45,428 nucleotides of DNA from Clostridium sp. CAG:221 (GCA_000435835.1 FR883361.1:1-45428), one strand, 5' to 3'; positions 1 to 7,859 are shown, numbered from the stretch's first letter. The notes: a model not told the origin generated them from the letters alone. Numbers and translations: made by a program.

Positions 1-53
1 TTTATTAGTATTCCCTATACTGAAAAATTTTATACTTTTCTAAGCGTTAAAAA
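1..53. repeat. Intergenic direct repeat copy A (partial at window edge)
   Basis: About 50 bases starting TTTATTAGTA and ending CTAAGCGTTAAAAA recur at 1461-1513 with roughly 80% identity by eye. Both copies contain the small hairpin AGTAT/ATACT, and both lie immediately after the terminator hairpin of a minus-strand gene, with the A-run joining the GCGTT. The function is unknown. The copy may extend beyond the left edge of the window. Confidence 0.6.
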
Positions 54-76
54 AGAGCTGTATAAATACAGCTCTA
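48..76 (-). terminator. Intrinsic terminator of the ferredoxin gene
   Basis: AGAGCTGTA and TACAGCTCT form a 9-bp stem (54-75). On the minus strand it is followed by six T. It lies about 40 bases after the ferredoxin stop codon. Confidence 0.85.
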
Positions 77-117
77 ATATAATTTATAGGTGGTTTAAAG
101 GATTTATAATAACATTA

Positions 118-303
118 TTATTCTACTGATATTGCTGATACTGGACAGCTATCACAAGCTTCATTAACTGCATCTTCTAAATCTGCAGCAATATCACCTT
201 CTATAGCTACTGCTACTCCTGTATCAAGTGAGAATACATCTCCACATATTCCTTCACACATTCCACAGCTTATACATACATTTTCATCTACAAATGCTTT
301 CAT
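118..303 (-). CDS. 4Fe-4S ferredoxin, 61 aa
   Basis: This is a small acidic electron carrier of the single-cluster 4Fe-4S ferredoxin type. Cys10, Cys13 and Cys16 (CISCGMC) together with Cys53 in the CP motif near the C-terminus fit the four cluster ligands. Cys20 and Cys50 are extra and sit where some monocluster ferredoxins form a disulfide. The start is the ATG at 303, preceded by AAGGAGG at good spacing; an upstream in-frame start would add 22 residues with no ribosome binding site. The gene is monocistronic, with its own sigma-A type promoter (341-369) and terminator. The redox partner cannot be told from context. Confidence 0.93.
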   Translation of the reverse strand: MKAFVDENVCISCGMCEGICGDVFSLDTGVAVAIEGDIAADLEDAVNEACDSCPVSAISVE

Positions 304-340
304 TGTAATTTCCTCCTTAGTTTTTATATTATTTAAGTAT

Positions 341-369
341 ATTATCAATGAATAATTATTATTTGTCAA
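341..369 (-). promoter_or_regulatory. Sigma-A promoter of the ferredoxin gene
   Basis: Read on the minus strand: TTGACA (364-369), a 17-base spacer, then GATAAT (341-346). The -35 box is a perfect consensus and the leader is about 30 bases, which suggests strong constitutive expression. Confidence 0.75.
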
Positions 370-400
370 TAAAATTTATTTTTTTATTTTATCTCATTTT

Positions 401-1240
401 TTACTTTTTTCTTTTTTTGTACCCTTTTTTACTTTGTCCTGCACCAATATATCTATTATTTATCAAATCATCTATTCTATTTATGTATAGTTGTGCAAAT
501 TCCTCTACCTGTCCTAACCCTTTCATATGAAGTTTCACTTCTATTCCTTCAGCTTCAAGCATAGATTTCCATGAATCTTCTTCTTCTGAAGCCATATCAT
601 TAATAGCATGATCACCAGCAACAAGCATAAGAGGCATTAATAATACTTGCTTAATACTTTTTTCCTTAATCTTCTTTAATACACTTGTAAAATTTGGATA
701 CCCATCCATTGTTCCTACCAATACCTTTTCATAACCTTCATCATTTAAAACAGTTTGAAGTGCTCCATATACAGCATTAGATGGATGAGCTGTGCCATGT
801 CCCATCATAACTACTGCTTCTTCTCCCTCTATAATACTTTTTATAGATTCAATAAATAATGAATAATCCTGTGGAAGACCTTCTATCCCTTGGTAATAAA
901 ATATTGGACGTCCAACTTTTATAGATTTAAACATCTCTTTAAAATGTGCTTCAATATTTTTTATATAACCGAATTCTTCCCCTGGTATTATATGAAGAGG
1001 CTGAATTATTACTTCCTGGTATCCTTCAGCATATAGCCTTTCAAGCACTTCTTCTGGCTTCTCCACTATAATACCATGAACTCTTTCAAGCTTTCTAATT
1101 ATCATATGGGCAGTAAATGCTCTATATACATCATAATCTTTAAATTTCTCTCTAATTTTTCCTTCAACATTTTCAATTGAATTCTTTAGCTGTTCCAAAT
1201 AACTTGTACCAAAGCTTACTACTACAATAGCTTTTTTCAT
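401..1240 (-). CDS. cbiK: Sirohydrochlorin cobaltochelatase CbiK
   Basis: Anaerobic-type cobaltochelatase (class II chelatase fold, about 280 aa, normal length). It inserts Co2+ into sirohydrochlorin or precorrin-2 in the early-cobalt cobalamin pathway. Visible hallmarks are the N-terminal VVVSFGTSY strand-loop, the metal-binding His148 in MMGHGTAHPSN and His211 in AGDHAINDMASE, matching the catalytic histidine pair of the family, and the DGYP loop. There is no signal peptide, so it is the cytoplasmic form. The start ATG has GGAG 8 bases upstream. No other cob/cbi or hem gene lies nearby. Related chelatases can also take iron, so a role in siroheme supply for the AsrC-type sulfite reductase at 26.5 kb is possible but is inference. 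Confidence 0.93.
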   Translation of the reverse strand: MKKAIVVVSFGTSYLEQLKNSIENVEGKIREKFKDYDVYRAFTAHMIIRKLERVHGIIVEKPEEVLERLYAEGYQEVIIQPLHIIPGEEFGYIKNIEAHFKEMFKSIKVGRPIFYYQGIEGLPQDYSLFIESIKSIIEGEEAVVMMGHGTAHPSNAVYGALQTVLNDEGYEKVLVGTMDGYPNFTSVLKKIKEKSIKQVLLMPLMLVAGDHAINDMASEEEDSWKSMLEAEGIEVKLHMKGLGQVEEFAQLYINRIDDLINNRYIGAGQSKKGYKKRKK

Positions 1241-1277
1241 TATTACTACTCCATTCTTACTATTTTATTTCTTATAT

Positions 1278-1430
1278 TACAAAAGTGGCTTACGCCACGC
1301 TTCGTCAAAGAAAGTAACTTTTGTTTATAATCAAAAAAGTTCCAAAAGAAAAATAAATCCTTCCAAAAATTTAATTAATTTATTTTTCTTTTACGGTTCT
1401 TTTGGCGTACTATAATTTTCTTTTTAACGC
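1278..1430. repeat. Structured intergenic element with long hairpin
   Basis: GTGGC/GCCAC forms a small hairpin near 1284-1298. A perfect 14-bp inverted repeat, AAAAGAAAAATAAA (1344-1357) and its complement (1379-1392), encloses a 21-base loop. CCAAAAGAA at 1342 can also pair with TTCTTTTGG near 1397. On the minus strand it contains AAAGTTACTTTCTTTGACG, a type of text I recall from intergenic repeats of other clostridia (memory, not searched). No coding potential is seen. Confidence 0.45.
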
Positions 1431-1460
1431 ATTAGTAAAAACGTATATAATAAATGGCTA

Positions 1461-1513
1461 ATTTATTAGTATTTCTTATACTAAAAATCTCATAATTTCC
1501 TAAGCGTTAAAAA
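1461..1513. repeat. Intergenic direct repeat copy B
   Basis: This is the second copy of the element at 1-53. It shares TTTATTAGTAT, TATACT and CTAAGCGTTAAAAA, again directly abutting the terminator of a minus-strand gene. Confidence 0.6.
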
Positions 1514-1535
1514 AACATCCTTTTTCAGGATGTTA
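1508..1535 (-). terminator. Intrinsic terminator of the 1566-2348 gene
   Basis: AACATCC...GGATGTT stem (1514-1534), followed on the minus strand by a run of seven T. Confidence 0.85.
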
Positions 1536-1565
1536 AAAACAAAAATTAATGTATTTTAATTTTTA

Positions 1566-2348
1566 TTAATTATCTTTATATTGCTTTTTATATTCTTTTA
1601 AATAACACTTATCTTTTTCACTTTTACTTCTTGTATCAAACGGATTATTTATAAGCGCCTTACAATATAATACTGGATATTCTTCACTTAAATATTTCAT
1701 ATATTCTGCCCATTCAATTGTCAGATATTTATATGCCAGCATTATATCTTTTTCTATGTGCTCAAGTTCATATTCCTGCATATCCATACTTAATCTTGTA
1801 TTAAGTTCCTCTCTTAAATGCATAATTGACATAAGCATTTCTGTAAATGTCTCATGTTCTATAAGATTTTCATTTGCTATTAATGAAATAAGCAAATCTT
1901 TATTTGCATCTAAATTCTTTCTAATATCTTCTAAAGATACTTTATTAATATCTACAGTATAATCATGTTTTAGAATTCTATTATGAAGCTTTTCAAAAGA
2001 CTTTTTCTTCCATGTATCATTAGTGATTGATGCTCCACTTAAAAACTCTCTATCATTATCACCTTCTACTATATTAAGCAAAAGTTTCGTACCTACTTCA
2101 GTATAAAATACTCCTATGAGCATATTTAGTTTTCCTAAAAGGTGGTCTTTTTCTCTCTTTTCTAGAAATCTATCCAATATTAATGTAGTAAAAAATACAT
2201 CCATTGGTATAAATGCAATATCTGCAACTAGAAAAATCATGGTGTGATGTGCATCTTTAAAAATTAAATAATGTATATAATGTAAAAATAAAGATAATGC
2301 TACAAGTCCTGTACCAATCAAAATAGTTTCTTTTGTTTTTTTCTTCAC
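1566..2348 (-). CDS. Conserved hypothetical membrane protein, 260 aa
   Basis: I do not recognise the family. Two hydrophobic helices lie near the N-terminus (about residues 8-28 and 34-58), after a short lysine-rich start that suggests an N-in topology. A hydrophilic, largely helical domain of about 190 residues follows, rich in Glu and Lys (LEHIEKDIMLAYKYL and similar), and is probably cytoplasmic. No enzymatic motif is visible. The start is GTG at 2348 with AGGAGGAG upstream; the gene has its own terminator and looks monocistronic. Confidence 0.75.
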   Translation of the reverse strand: MKKKTKETILIGTGLVALSLFLHYIHYLIFKDAHHTMIFLVADIAFIPMDVFFTTLILDRFLEKREKDHLLGKLNMLIGVFYTEVGTKLLLNIVEGDNDREFLSGASITNDTWKKKSFEKLHNRILKHDYTVDINKVSLEDIRKNLDANKDLLISLIANENLIEHETFTEMLMSIMHLREELNTRLSMDMQEYELEHIEKDIMLAYKYLTIEWAEYMKYLSEEYPVLYCKALINNPFDTRSKSEKDKCYLKEYKKQYKDN

Positions 2349-2549
2349 TCAAACTCCTCCTAAAAAGTATTTCTTCTTTTAGTTCATTTTAAGATAACAT
2401 TAAATATCATATTATGTCAATTATACCATATATATTTTACTTAATAATTATATTTTATATATTAATATTGCTAATATAAATCACTGATAGATAATTTTTA
2501 TTCTATTTGTAAATATTATAAATATATAATATCTTTTGTGAACATGTGT

Positions 2550-2578
2550 TTGAGTTTTGATTTTACTTATATTATACT
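2550..2578 (+). promoter_or_regulatory. Promoter of the VOC protein gene
   Basis: TTGAGT (2550-2555), 17 bases, TATACT (2573-2578), ending 30 bases before the start codon. This is a close sigma-A match in the right place. Confidence 0.6.
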
Positions 2579-2607
2579 AAAAAAAATTAATTTTGGAGGT
2601 ATCACTT

Positions 2608-2991
2608 ATGATAAAGGAAATTGGAAAAATCACCATATATGTTAATAATGTAGAGGAAGCAAAAAAATTCTGGCTTGAAAAAATGAACTTTATTATAAAA
2701 TTCGAAGCTGAAATGGGACCTGGTTTTAAATGGCTAGAAGTTGGTCCTACAAAAGAAGCTTTCACTACTTTTGTTATATATAACAAAGAAATGATGGCTA
2801 AACAAAATCCTCAAGCTAATGTTGGTCATCCTAATATAATATTAAGCACTACTAATATTGAATCTACTTATTCAAAAATGAAAGAAAACGGTGTAGATGT
2901 TGATGAAATTAAGACTATGCCATACGGAAGTATGTTTTCTTTCAAAGACCAAGATGGTAATGCTTATTTAATAAGAGAAGACTTAGTCTAA
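2608..2991 (+). CDS. VOC superfamily (glyoxalase/bleomycin-resistance fold) protein, 127 aa
   Basis: A single-domain protein with two beta-alpha-beta-beta-beta modules of the vicinal oxygen chelate fold. The sequence starts IGKITIYVNNVEEAKKFW, has a central GHPNIILST strand and ends FSFKDQDGNAYLIRE, the characteristic final strand. The substrate cannot be predicted; candidate metal ligands are His at the second module start and the C-terminal Glu. The start is the ATG at 2608, 7 bases after GGAGGT; a TTG five codons earlier would lie inside the ribosome binding site. It has its own promoter and a terminator at 3007-3045. Confidence 0.85.
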   Translation: MIKEIGKITIYVNNVEEAKKFWLEKMNFIIKFEAEMGPGFKWLEVGPTKEAFTTFVIYNKEMMAKQNPQANVGHPNIILSTTNIESTYSKMKENGVDVDEIKTMPYGSMFSFKDQDGNAYLIREDLV

Positions 2992-3006
2992 TAAATTTAA
3001 CTACAT

Positions 3007-3045
3007 AAAAATAAAGAAGCGCTTTTTAGAGCTTCTTTATTTTAT
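3007..3045. terminator. Bidirectional terminator between VOC and PHP genes
   Basis: AAATAAAGAAGC and GCTTCTTTATTT pair around a 10-base loop, with A-runs on one side and T-runs on the other. It can serve the plus-strand VOC gene and the minus-strand PHP gene. Confidence 0.85.
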
Positions 3046-3067
3046 TATGCTAATATTTTCCCTTTAT

Positions 3068-3778
3068 CTATTTGTACAAATCTTTAAGCCAAATATCAAG
3101 TCCTGACTGCCATAAAAAATCTTCTATTTCTTCTTCATTCAAAAAGACATCGCCAATAAGTCCATGAATTCTATATTCCTCAATTCTTGTATGAAAATCT
3201 GACCCTGCCGTATAATATAAACCTTTTTCCTTGGCAAACTTAATATAAAATTCTGTATCATCATCACTATTTAAGAAGTAGCGAGCCTCAATACCATCAA
3301 AGTCCATATTCTTTATATTAAAAAAACATTCCTCACTTAATAATACTGGATGTGCAAGTACAACTGATGCACCAAAAAATTTCAATAGCTGAATACCACT
3401 TTCAACATATAGTTTCTTTTTGTATCCATTAAAATTTATGGCGCTACCAAAGATACTCCTTAACTCACCACTTTTATCTCCTTTGACTTTCTTTAAAACC
3501 TCCCTAAAAAGTTCATTATTATAGCTATCATCTTTAAAATATCCTAATATATGCACTCTATTTTCTTTATATTTTGTAGACAATTCTACTCCTGGAATAA
3601 CTACTATGTCACTTCTTTTCCCTTCATTTATTGCCTCATCTAAACCATCACAGTCGTTATGATCTGTAAGTGAGATTATATCAACCTTTCTTTTTTTAGC
3701 ATATCTAACCAGCTCTGTAGGACTTAAATTCCCATCTGAACAAGTTGAATGCATATGAAAATCTCCTTTCATCAACAT
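3068..3778 (-). CDS. PHP domain phosphoesterase, 236 aa
   Basis: Predicted metal-dependent phosphoesterase of the PHP family (YciV/TrpH-like). The metal-binding motifs are readable: DFHMHSTCSDG at the N-terminus, SLTDHNDCDG around residue 40, GVELS with the bridging Glu, LAHP in the middle and GSDFH near the C-terminus. This set is typical of 3',5'-nucleotide bisphosphate or RNA 5' phosphatases; the true substrate is unknown. The start at 3778 keeps the first metal-binding Asp-x-His. A strong AAAGGAG lies inside the gene before Met9, but starting there would remove that motif, and the upstream AAAGGA supports the longer form. Confidence 0.88.
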   Translation of the reverse strand: MLMKGDFHMHSTCSDGNLSPTELVRYAKKRKVDIISLTDHNDCDGLDEAINEGKRSDIVVIPGVELSTKYKENRVHILGYFKDDSYNNELFREVLKKVKGDKSGELRSIFGSAINFNGYKKKLYVESGIQLLKFFGASVVLAHPVLLSEECFFNIKNMDFDGIEARYFLNSDDDTEFYIKFAKEKGLYYTAGSDFHTRIEEYRIHGLIGDVFLNEEEIEDFLWQSGLDIWLKDLYK

Positions 3779-3960
3779 GTTTTATTTCCTTTAGCAATAC
3801 TCTATATTTTACTATATTCCAAAATTCTCAAATATGACTTAATGGCTACCATTTTAAAATATTCTTTCACTTTTTTATAGTTAAATATTTTAATTTCTTA
3901 TGCAAAGTCCTTTTTATTATATACTTTATTTATATAACAAATATATATAGGAGCTTATTT

Positions 3961-4035
3961 ATGTATAATATTAAAATTTTTAAAAGCAAATTCTTAATTA
4001 TAATGTTCATATGCATTATCACCTTAACAAATTGA
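3961..4035 (+). CDS. Possible 24-residue hydrophobic peptide
   Basis: ATG at 3961 is preceded by GGAG at 7 bases. The encoded peptide has a basic N-terminus (KIFKSK) followed by a hydrophobic stretch (FLIIMFICIITL) and a stop, like a small membrane peptide or the relic of a signal sequence. There is no homology evidence, and its stop overlaps the promoter of the next gene. It could equally be noise in the 345-base gap 3779-4123, which otherwise holds only the promoter at 4032-4060. Confidence 0.25.
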   Translation: MYNIKIFKSKFLIIMFICIITLTN

Positions 4036-4060
4036 TTAATACGTACTTTTATGCTAAAAT
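4032..4060 (+). promoter_or_regulatory. Promoter of the Cof-type HAD gene
   Basis: TTGATT (4032-4037), 17 bases, TAAAAT (4055-4060), about 64 bases before the start codon. Confidence 0.55.
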
Positions 4061-4123
4061 GATAATAAATATAACTAAACAATAACAATTGATAATAAAC
4101 AATATTGATAGAAGGTGATTTTT

Positions 4124-4906
4124 ATGATTAAATTTATTGCAACAGATATGGATGGTACTTTATTAAATTCCAATAATGAAATACACGCAGATTTTTATCC
4201 AATGTTTCAATCACTAAAAGAAAAGGATATTATTTTTGCTGCTGCCAGTGGAAGACAATATTATAATCTTCTAGAAAGATTTAAAGATATAAAAGATGAT
4301 ATGATGTTTATTGCTGAAAATGGAACCTTTGTAGTTTATAAAGGTAAAGAGCTTATTGTTAATTCTCTAGAAAAAAATATTGCTAAAGAATTAATTGAAA
4401 TCGGTAGAACTATTCCTAACTCTTATGTTATATTATGTGGCAAAAATTCAGCTTATATTGAAAGTCATGATGAAAGATTAATAAAGCAAACTGCTAAATA
4501 TTATGAAAGATATAAAATAGTAGAAGATTTAACATCAATTGATGATGATATATTAAAGGTTACAATTTGTGATTTTAATGGTTCTGAAAATAATAGCAAC
4601 AACTATTTTGATGAATATAGAGATAAGGTACAAATAACTGTCTCAGGTGAAATATGGCTTGATATTGTTGCTAAAGGTATAAATAAAGGTGTTGCCATAA
4701 ATGAAATACAAAATCTGCTAAACATAGATTATAAAGAAACAATGGTTTTTGGTGATTATTTAAATGATCTTGAAATGATGTCAAGTGCTTACCATAGTTA
4801 TGCCATGGCTAATGCCCATGATACCCTAAAAAAAGCTGCTAGATTTATAGCTAAAAGTAATGATGAAAATGGTGTAATACAAGCCATAAAAAGCGTAGCG
4901 CTTTAA
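4124..4906 (+). CDS. Cof-type HAD hydrolase (HAD-IIB), 260 aa
   Basis: Cytoplasmic phosphatase of the Cof/YidA group, acting on sugar phosphates or related small phosphoesters. HAD motif I is DMDGTLL at about residues 8-14 with the nucleophile Asp. Motif II is AAASGR, followed by a type IIB cap. Motif IV is GDYLNDLEMM, followed by the YAMANA signature common in this family. Length is normal. ATG at 4124 is used (GAAGGTG upstream); a GTG three codons earlier sits in the ribosome binding site. It is followed by the palindromic repeat with terminator-like core. Confidence 0.9.
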   Translation: MIKFIATDMDGTLLNSNNEIHADFYPMFQSLKEKDIIFAAASGRQYYNLLERFKDIKDDMMFIAENGTFVVYKGKELIVNSLEKNIAKELIEIGRTIPNSYVILCGKNSAYIESHDERLIKQTAKYYERYKIVEDLTSIDDDILKVTICDFNGSENNSNNYFDEYRDKVQITVSGEIWLDIVAKGINKGVAINEIQNLLNIDYKETMVFGDYLNDLEMMSSAYHSYAMANAHDTLKKAARFIAKSNDENGVIQAIKSVAL

Positions 4907-5030
4907 TTAAGAATTATGAATTGAGAATGATGAATTTCCTAAATAATTTCTAAAGAAATTATTATTTTTAAACTCCCCTAGGGGAGTTTTTTCCTTAATT
5001 CATCATTCATAATTCATCATTCGTCATTTA
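4906..5030. repeat. AT-rich palindromic intergenic element 1
   Basis: Left arm GAATTATGAATTGAGAATGA and right arm AATTCATCATTCATAATTCA are imperfect inverted repeats that flank two nested hairpins: AATAATTTC/GAAATTATT (4942-4963) and AAACTCCCCTAGGGGAGTTT (4970-4989) with a T-run. Similar elements with the same ACTCC/GGAGT core occur near 20.8, 25.5 and 33.3 kb. The 4970-4992 hairpin probably terminates the HAD gene. Confidence 0.65.
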
Positions 5031-5033
5031 TCT

Positions 5034-5282
5034 CTACTTAACGCTTTTAACTACATATTCTTCAAATCTATATTTTTGTCCTGTTGGATTTTCTTTTCCT
5101 GATGGTACTTCTTCTAAGAACATATCATATGGTCTTACAAATAATCCACAGTTACCATAAAGTGCTCTATAAAGAACCATCTTTTCCTGTGTTTCTGAAT
5201 GGGTTACAAAATCTTCAACTAAATATAAATCCCCCTTAAAATGTCTAAAAATCTTTCCTTTTGAATTAGTAATATCTCTCAT
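5034..5282 (-). CDS. DUF1653 family protein, 82 aa
   Basis: Small single-domain protein of the DUF1653 family, recognised from the run FRHFKGDLYLVEDF, the HSET(x)E motif, LYRALYGNCGLFVRP and the MFLEEV ending. No biochemical function is established for the family. The final third (GQKYRFEEYVV) is a usual extension. The start ATG at 5282 has AAGGAG upstream. It is monocistronic and convergent with the HAD gene, the palindromic element lying between them. Confidence 0.85.
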   Translation of the reverse strand: MRDITNSKGKIFRHFKGDLYLVEDFVTHSETQEKMVLYRALYGNCGLFVRPYDMFLEEVPSGKENPTGQKYRFEEYVVKSVK

Positions 5283-5429
5283 GTTTTATCTCCTTGTTTT
5301 AATAATATTAATTATTATACAACATTTAAATAATACTTTCTTTTTAAATTTAAAATTACAAGTGTATTTTTATCTCATATCATCATATTATGTATCATAA
5401 TTATTTGATGAAAGGAGTAATATTCAGTG

Positions 5430-6140
5430 ATGAAAAGTAAAATTGGTGTAGTTTCAACTCTATTTTTAGATAATAAAATAAATAGAGTTAGTGTAAGTTC
5501 TGATTATATTAATGCCATAGAAAAATCTTCTGGACTTCCAATTATAATTCCCGCCACTTCAAATTTGGAAAATACAGATACCTATATAAATTTGTGCGAT
5601 GGATTCTTATTTACTGGTGGTATTGATATTAATCCATACTTTTACAATAAAAATCCACATAAGGAACTTGGTGAGTTTAATAGCAAACTTGATTTATTTC
5701 AGCTGACATTAATGCAAAATATCATTGCATCTAAAAAGCCTTTCTTAGCAATCTGTAGAGGAATTCAAATTCTTAATGTAGCTTGTGGTGGAAATTTATA
5801 TCAGGACTTTAGCGAAGTTCCCTACCCTACAATACAACACTACCAAAAATCTGAAAGATATGATCCTATTCATCAAATCAATATTAACTCTGATTCGCTT
5901 CTCTATAATTTATTTGGTGAAAAACTCTATGTTAATAGCTTTCATCATCAATGTATTAACCAATTAGGCAATAATTTAAAAGTTTCTGCCCTTGCCTCTG
6001 ATAATGTTATTGAAGCAATTGAACTTAAAAATTATCAATTTGGTATGGGGGTTCAATGGCATCCAGAAATGATGCTTATAGATAATGATACGATGTTACC
6101 TCTATTTTGTAAACTAATAACAACTTCTCATAAAAACTGA
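5430..6140 (+). CDS. Gamma-glutamyl-gamma-aminobutyrate hydrolase-like class I glutamine amidotransferase, 236 aa
   Basis: Peptidase C26/PuuD-like hydrolase of the class I glutamine amidotransferase fold. Nucleophile elbow FLAICRGIQILN (Cys about residue 108), oxyanion region LFTGGIDINP near residue 65, and catalytic His-Glu in GVQWHPE near the C-terminus are all present, so it should be active. It probably cleaves gamma-glutamyl amide bonds. The start could be GTG 5427 or ATG 5430, both behind AAAGGAG. The next gene is an organic-acid permease 125 bases downstream, but a terminator hairpin (6132-6161) separates them. Confidence 0.87.
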   Translation: MKSKIGVVSTLFLDNKINRVSVSSDYINAIEKSSGLPIIIPATSNLENTDTYINLCDGFLFTGGIDINPYFYNKNPHKELGEFNSKLDLFQLTLMQNIIASKKPFLAICRGIQILNVACGGNLYQDFSEVPYPTIQHYQKSERYDPIHQININSDSLLYNLFGEKLYVNSFHHQCINQLGNNLKVSALASDNVIEAIELKNYQFGMGVQWHPEMMLIDNDTMLPLFCKLITTSHKN

Positions 6141-6161
6141 AGCAATTCTGCTTTAGTTTTT
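6132..6161 (+). terminator. Terminator overlapping the amidotransferase stop codon
   Basis: AAAACTGAAGCA and TGCTTTAGTTTT pair around ATTC, followed by T-rich sequence. The TGA stop lies inside the left arm. Confidence 0.7.
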
Positions 6162-6265
6162 ATTGTGACTTTATTACACACATAATTATAAAAATTGGTT
6201 AAAATATTAATGTTATTAAATATTAACATATATTAATTACTACATTTAAGAAAGGACTTTATATT

Positions 6266-7645
6266 ATGATTAATATACTTGCATTAATTGTTTCTTTATC
6301 ATTAATAATGTATTTAGCATATAAAGGATATTCAACAATTATTACAGCTCCAATTATAGGGCTTCTTACACTACTTTTAACTTATGGTTTTAATAGCCAC
6401 TTTATGGTTAATTATACGGAAATATATATGAGTGGATTTGCCAACTTCGTTAAAAACTACTTCCCTCTATTCCTTACAGGTGCAATCTTTGCTAAGCTAA
6501 TGGAAGAGGCTAAATACGGTAAATCCATTGCATTATTCATCACCAACAAACTTGGAAAAGATAAAGCAATACTTGCTGTAGTCTTATCTGGTGCATTTCT
6601 TACCTATGGAGGGGTTTCTTTATTTGTTGTGGCATTTATCCTATACCCTTTAGCAAATATACTATTTAAGGAAGCGGATATTCCAAAAAGACTTATTCCT
6701 GGAACCATTGCTTTAGGTGCCTTTACCTTTACCATGACTGCACTGCCAGGTTCTCCTGAAATACAAAACGTAATTCCCATGAGCTATTTTGGCACTGACA
6801 CATTTGCTGCCCCGCTTCTTGGAATTATAGCCAGCATTACAATGCTTTTCTTAGGTCTATCCTGGCTTAATTATCGATTAAAGAAAGCTAAAGCATCTGG
6901 AGAAGGATATGGAAACCATAAAATTGATTTAGAAGAAAAGGAAAGTGAAAACCTTCCTGGTATCTTTATTTCAGTGGCTCCTATTTTAATAATCTTTGTT
7001 ACCAACTTTGCTTTATCAAAAATTTATTATCCTAATATAGACGGAAGCTACTTGGTTAAGTATGGAGTTTCACTTGATAATGTTTCTGGTACTTGGAGTG
7101 TTATAATATCCATAGTTATTGCCATTATATTTATTTTAGCTTTAAATTTTAAGAAGCTACCTAATTTAAATGATATGTTAAACATAGGAGTTAAAAATTC
7201 CTTTTTACCACTGCTTAATTCCAGTGCTATAGTAGGATATGGAAGTATAATTAAATCCTTACCAATTTTTCTAACTATACAAAACACCATAATGAATATA
7301 TCTAGCAATCCAATTATTTCTGAAGCTATTTCCGTCAATGTAATATGTGGACTTACTGCTTCTGCTTCTGGTGGACTTGGTATAAGCTTAAATGCTTTAG
7401 CACCTACTTTTATACAAATGAGTGATGCATTAGCTATTTCTCCAGAAATACTCCATAGAATTGCTTCTTTATCTTCAGGAGGATTAGATACACTACCTCA
7501 TAATGGTGCTGTAATTACAACTCTTGCAATTTGCGGATTAACTCATAAAGAAAGTTATAAAGATATATTTGTAACTTCAGTATTGATTCCAATACTTACA
7601 ACAGCAGTTATTGTAATAATAACATCATTACAATACAGTATTTAA
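6266..7645 (+). CDS. GntP-family permease (gluconate/organic acid type), 459 aa
   Basis: Polytopic inner membrane protein with about 12 hydrophobic segments along its full length and the family's normal size. Recognisable blocks are the N-terminal LIMYLAYKGYS segment, AYGG-like LTYGGVSLFVV, the TALPGSPEIQN loop, GYGSII in the middle, GLTASASGGLGI and LPHNGAVITTL near the C-terminus. GntP members carry gluconate, 3-hydroxybutyrate or related acids by proton symport; the substrate here is unknown. It starts 125 bases after the amidotransferase, with AAAGGAC as ribosome binding site. An AT-rich inverted sequence follows the stop. Confidence 0.87.
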   Translation: MINILALIVSLSLIMYLAYKGYSTIITAPIIGLLTLLLTYGFNSHFMVNYTEIYMSGFANFVKNYFPLFLTGAIFAKLMEEAKYGKSIALFITNKLGKDKAILAVVLSGAFLTYGGVSLFVVAFILYPLANILFKEADIPKRLIPGTIALGAFTFTMTALPGSPEIQNVIPMSYFGTDTFAAPLLGIIASITMLFLGLSWLNYRLKKAKASGEGYGNHKIDLEEKESENLPGIFISVAPILIIFVTNFALSKIYYPNIDGSYLVKYGVSLDNVSGTWSVIISIVIAIIFILALNFKKLPNLNDMLNIGVKNSFLPLLNSSAIVGYGSIIKSLPIFLTIQNTIMNISSNPIISEAISVNVICGLTASASGGLGISLNALAPTFIQMSDALAISPEILHRIASLSSGGLDTLPHNGAVITTLAICGLTHKESYKDIFVTSVLIPILTTAVIVIITSLQYSI

Positions 7646-7646
7646 T

Positions 7647-7700
7647 TCAATGTGGAATTAAAAATGAAAATTTTAATTATCCATTTTTAATTCTACATTC
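7647..7700. repeat. AT-rich inverted repeat after the permease gene
   Basis: TGTGGAATTAAAAATG and CATTTTTAATTCTACA are near-perfect inverted copies separated by about 16 bases. It resembles the arms of the palindromic intergenic family but lacks the ACTCC core. It abuts the aspS-like remnant. Confidence 0.5.
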
Positions 7701-7811
7701 TCTTAAAACAATAAATATAACATATTTTAATTTTCTCATTTGATGGACATATCCTTCAATTTTAACTTCACTATTTAAAAATTCTCCTAATTCTTTTATT
7801 ACACTGTAAAT
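7677..7811 (-). pseudogene. Remnant of an aspartyl/asparaginyl-tRNA synthetase N-terminal OB-fold
   Basis: The minus strand reads an open frame of about 43 codons containing IKELGEFLNSEVKIEG, YVHQMRKLK, YVIFIVLRE, then a TAA. This matches the layout of the OB-fold anticodon-binding domain at the start of AspS2/AsnS-type synthetases (the pattern V-I-G-W/Y-V-H...R...FIxLRD). No start codon is visible, because a terminator hairpin replaces the 5' end, and the palindromic sequence replaces everything after the first 45 residues. It is therefore a fragment, not a gene. The identification is by motif only. Confidence 0.5.
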
Positions 7812-7846
7812 AAAAAAGCTTTCAATCCATAATAGGAGTGAAAGCT
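7812..7846 (-). terminator. Terminator of the nucleotidyltransferase/HEPN pair
   Basis: AGCTTTCA (7817-7824) pairs with TGAAAGCT (7839-7846). On the minus strand the stem is followed by TTTTTTA, 14 bases after the HEPN stop codon. Confidence 0.75.
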
Positions 7847-7859
7847 ATATTCACATTTT

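Larger units (their letters stand above)
1241..1565. other. Gene-free interval with structured repeats
   Basis: No credible ORF lies in this 325-base gap. It holds the hairpin-rich element at 1278-1430, direct repeat copy B at 1461-1513, and the terminator of the gene ending at 1566. Confidence 0.6.
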
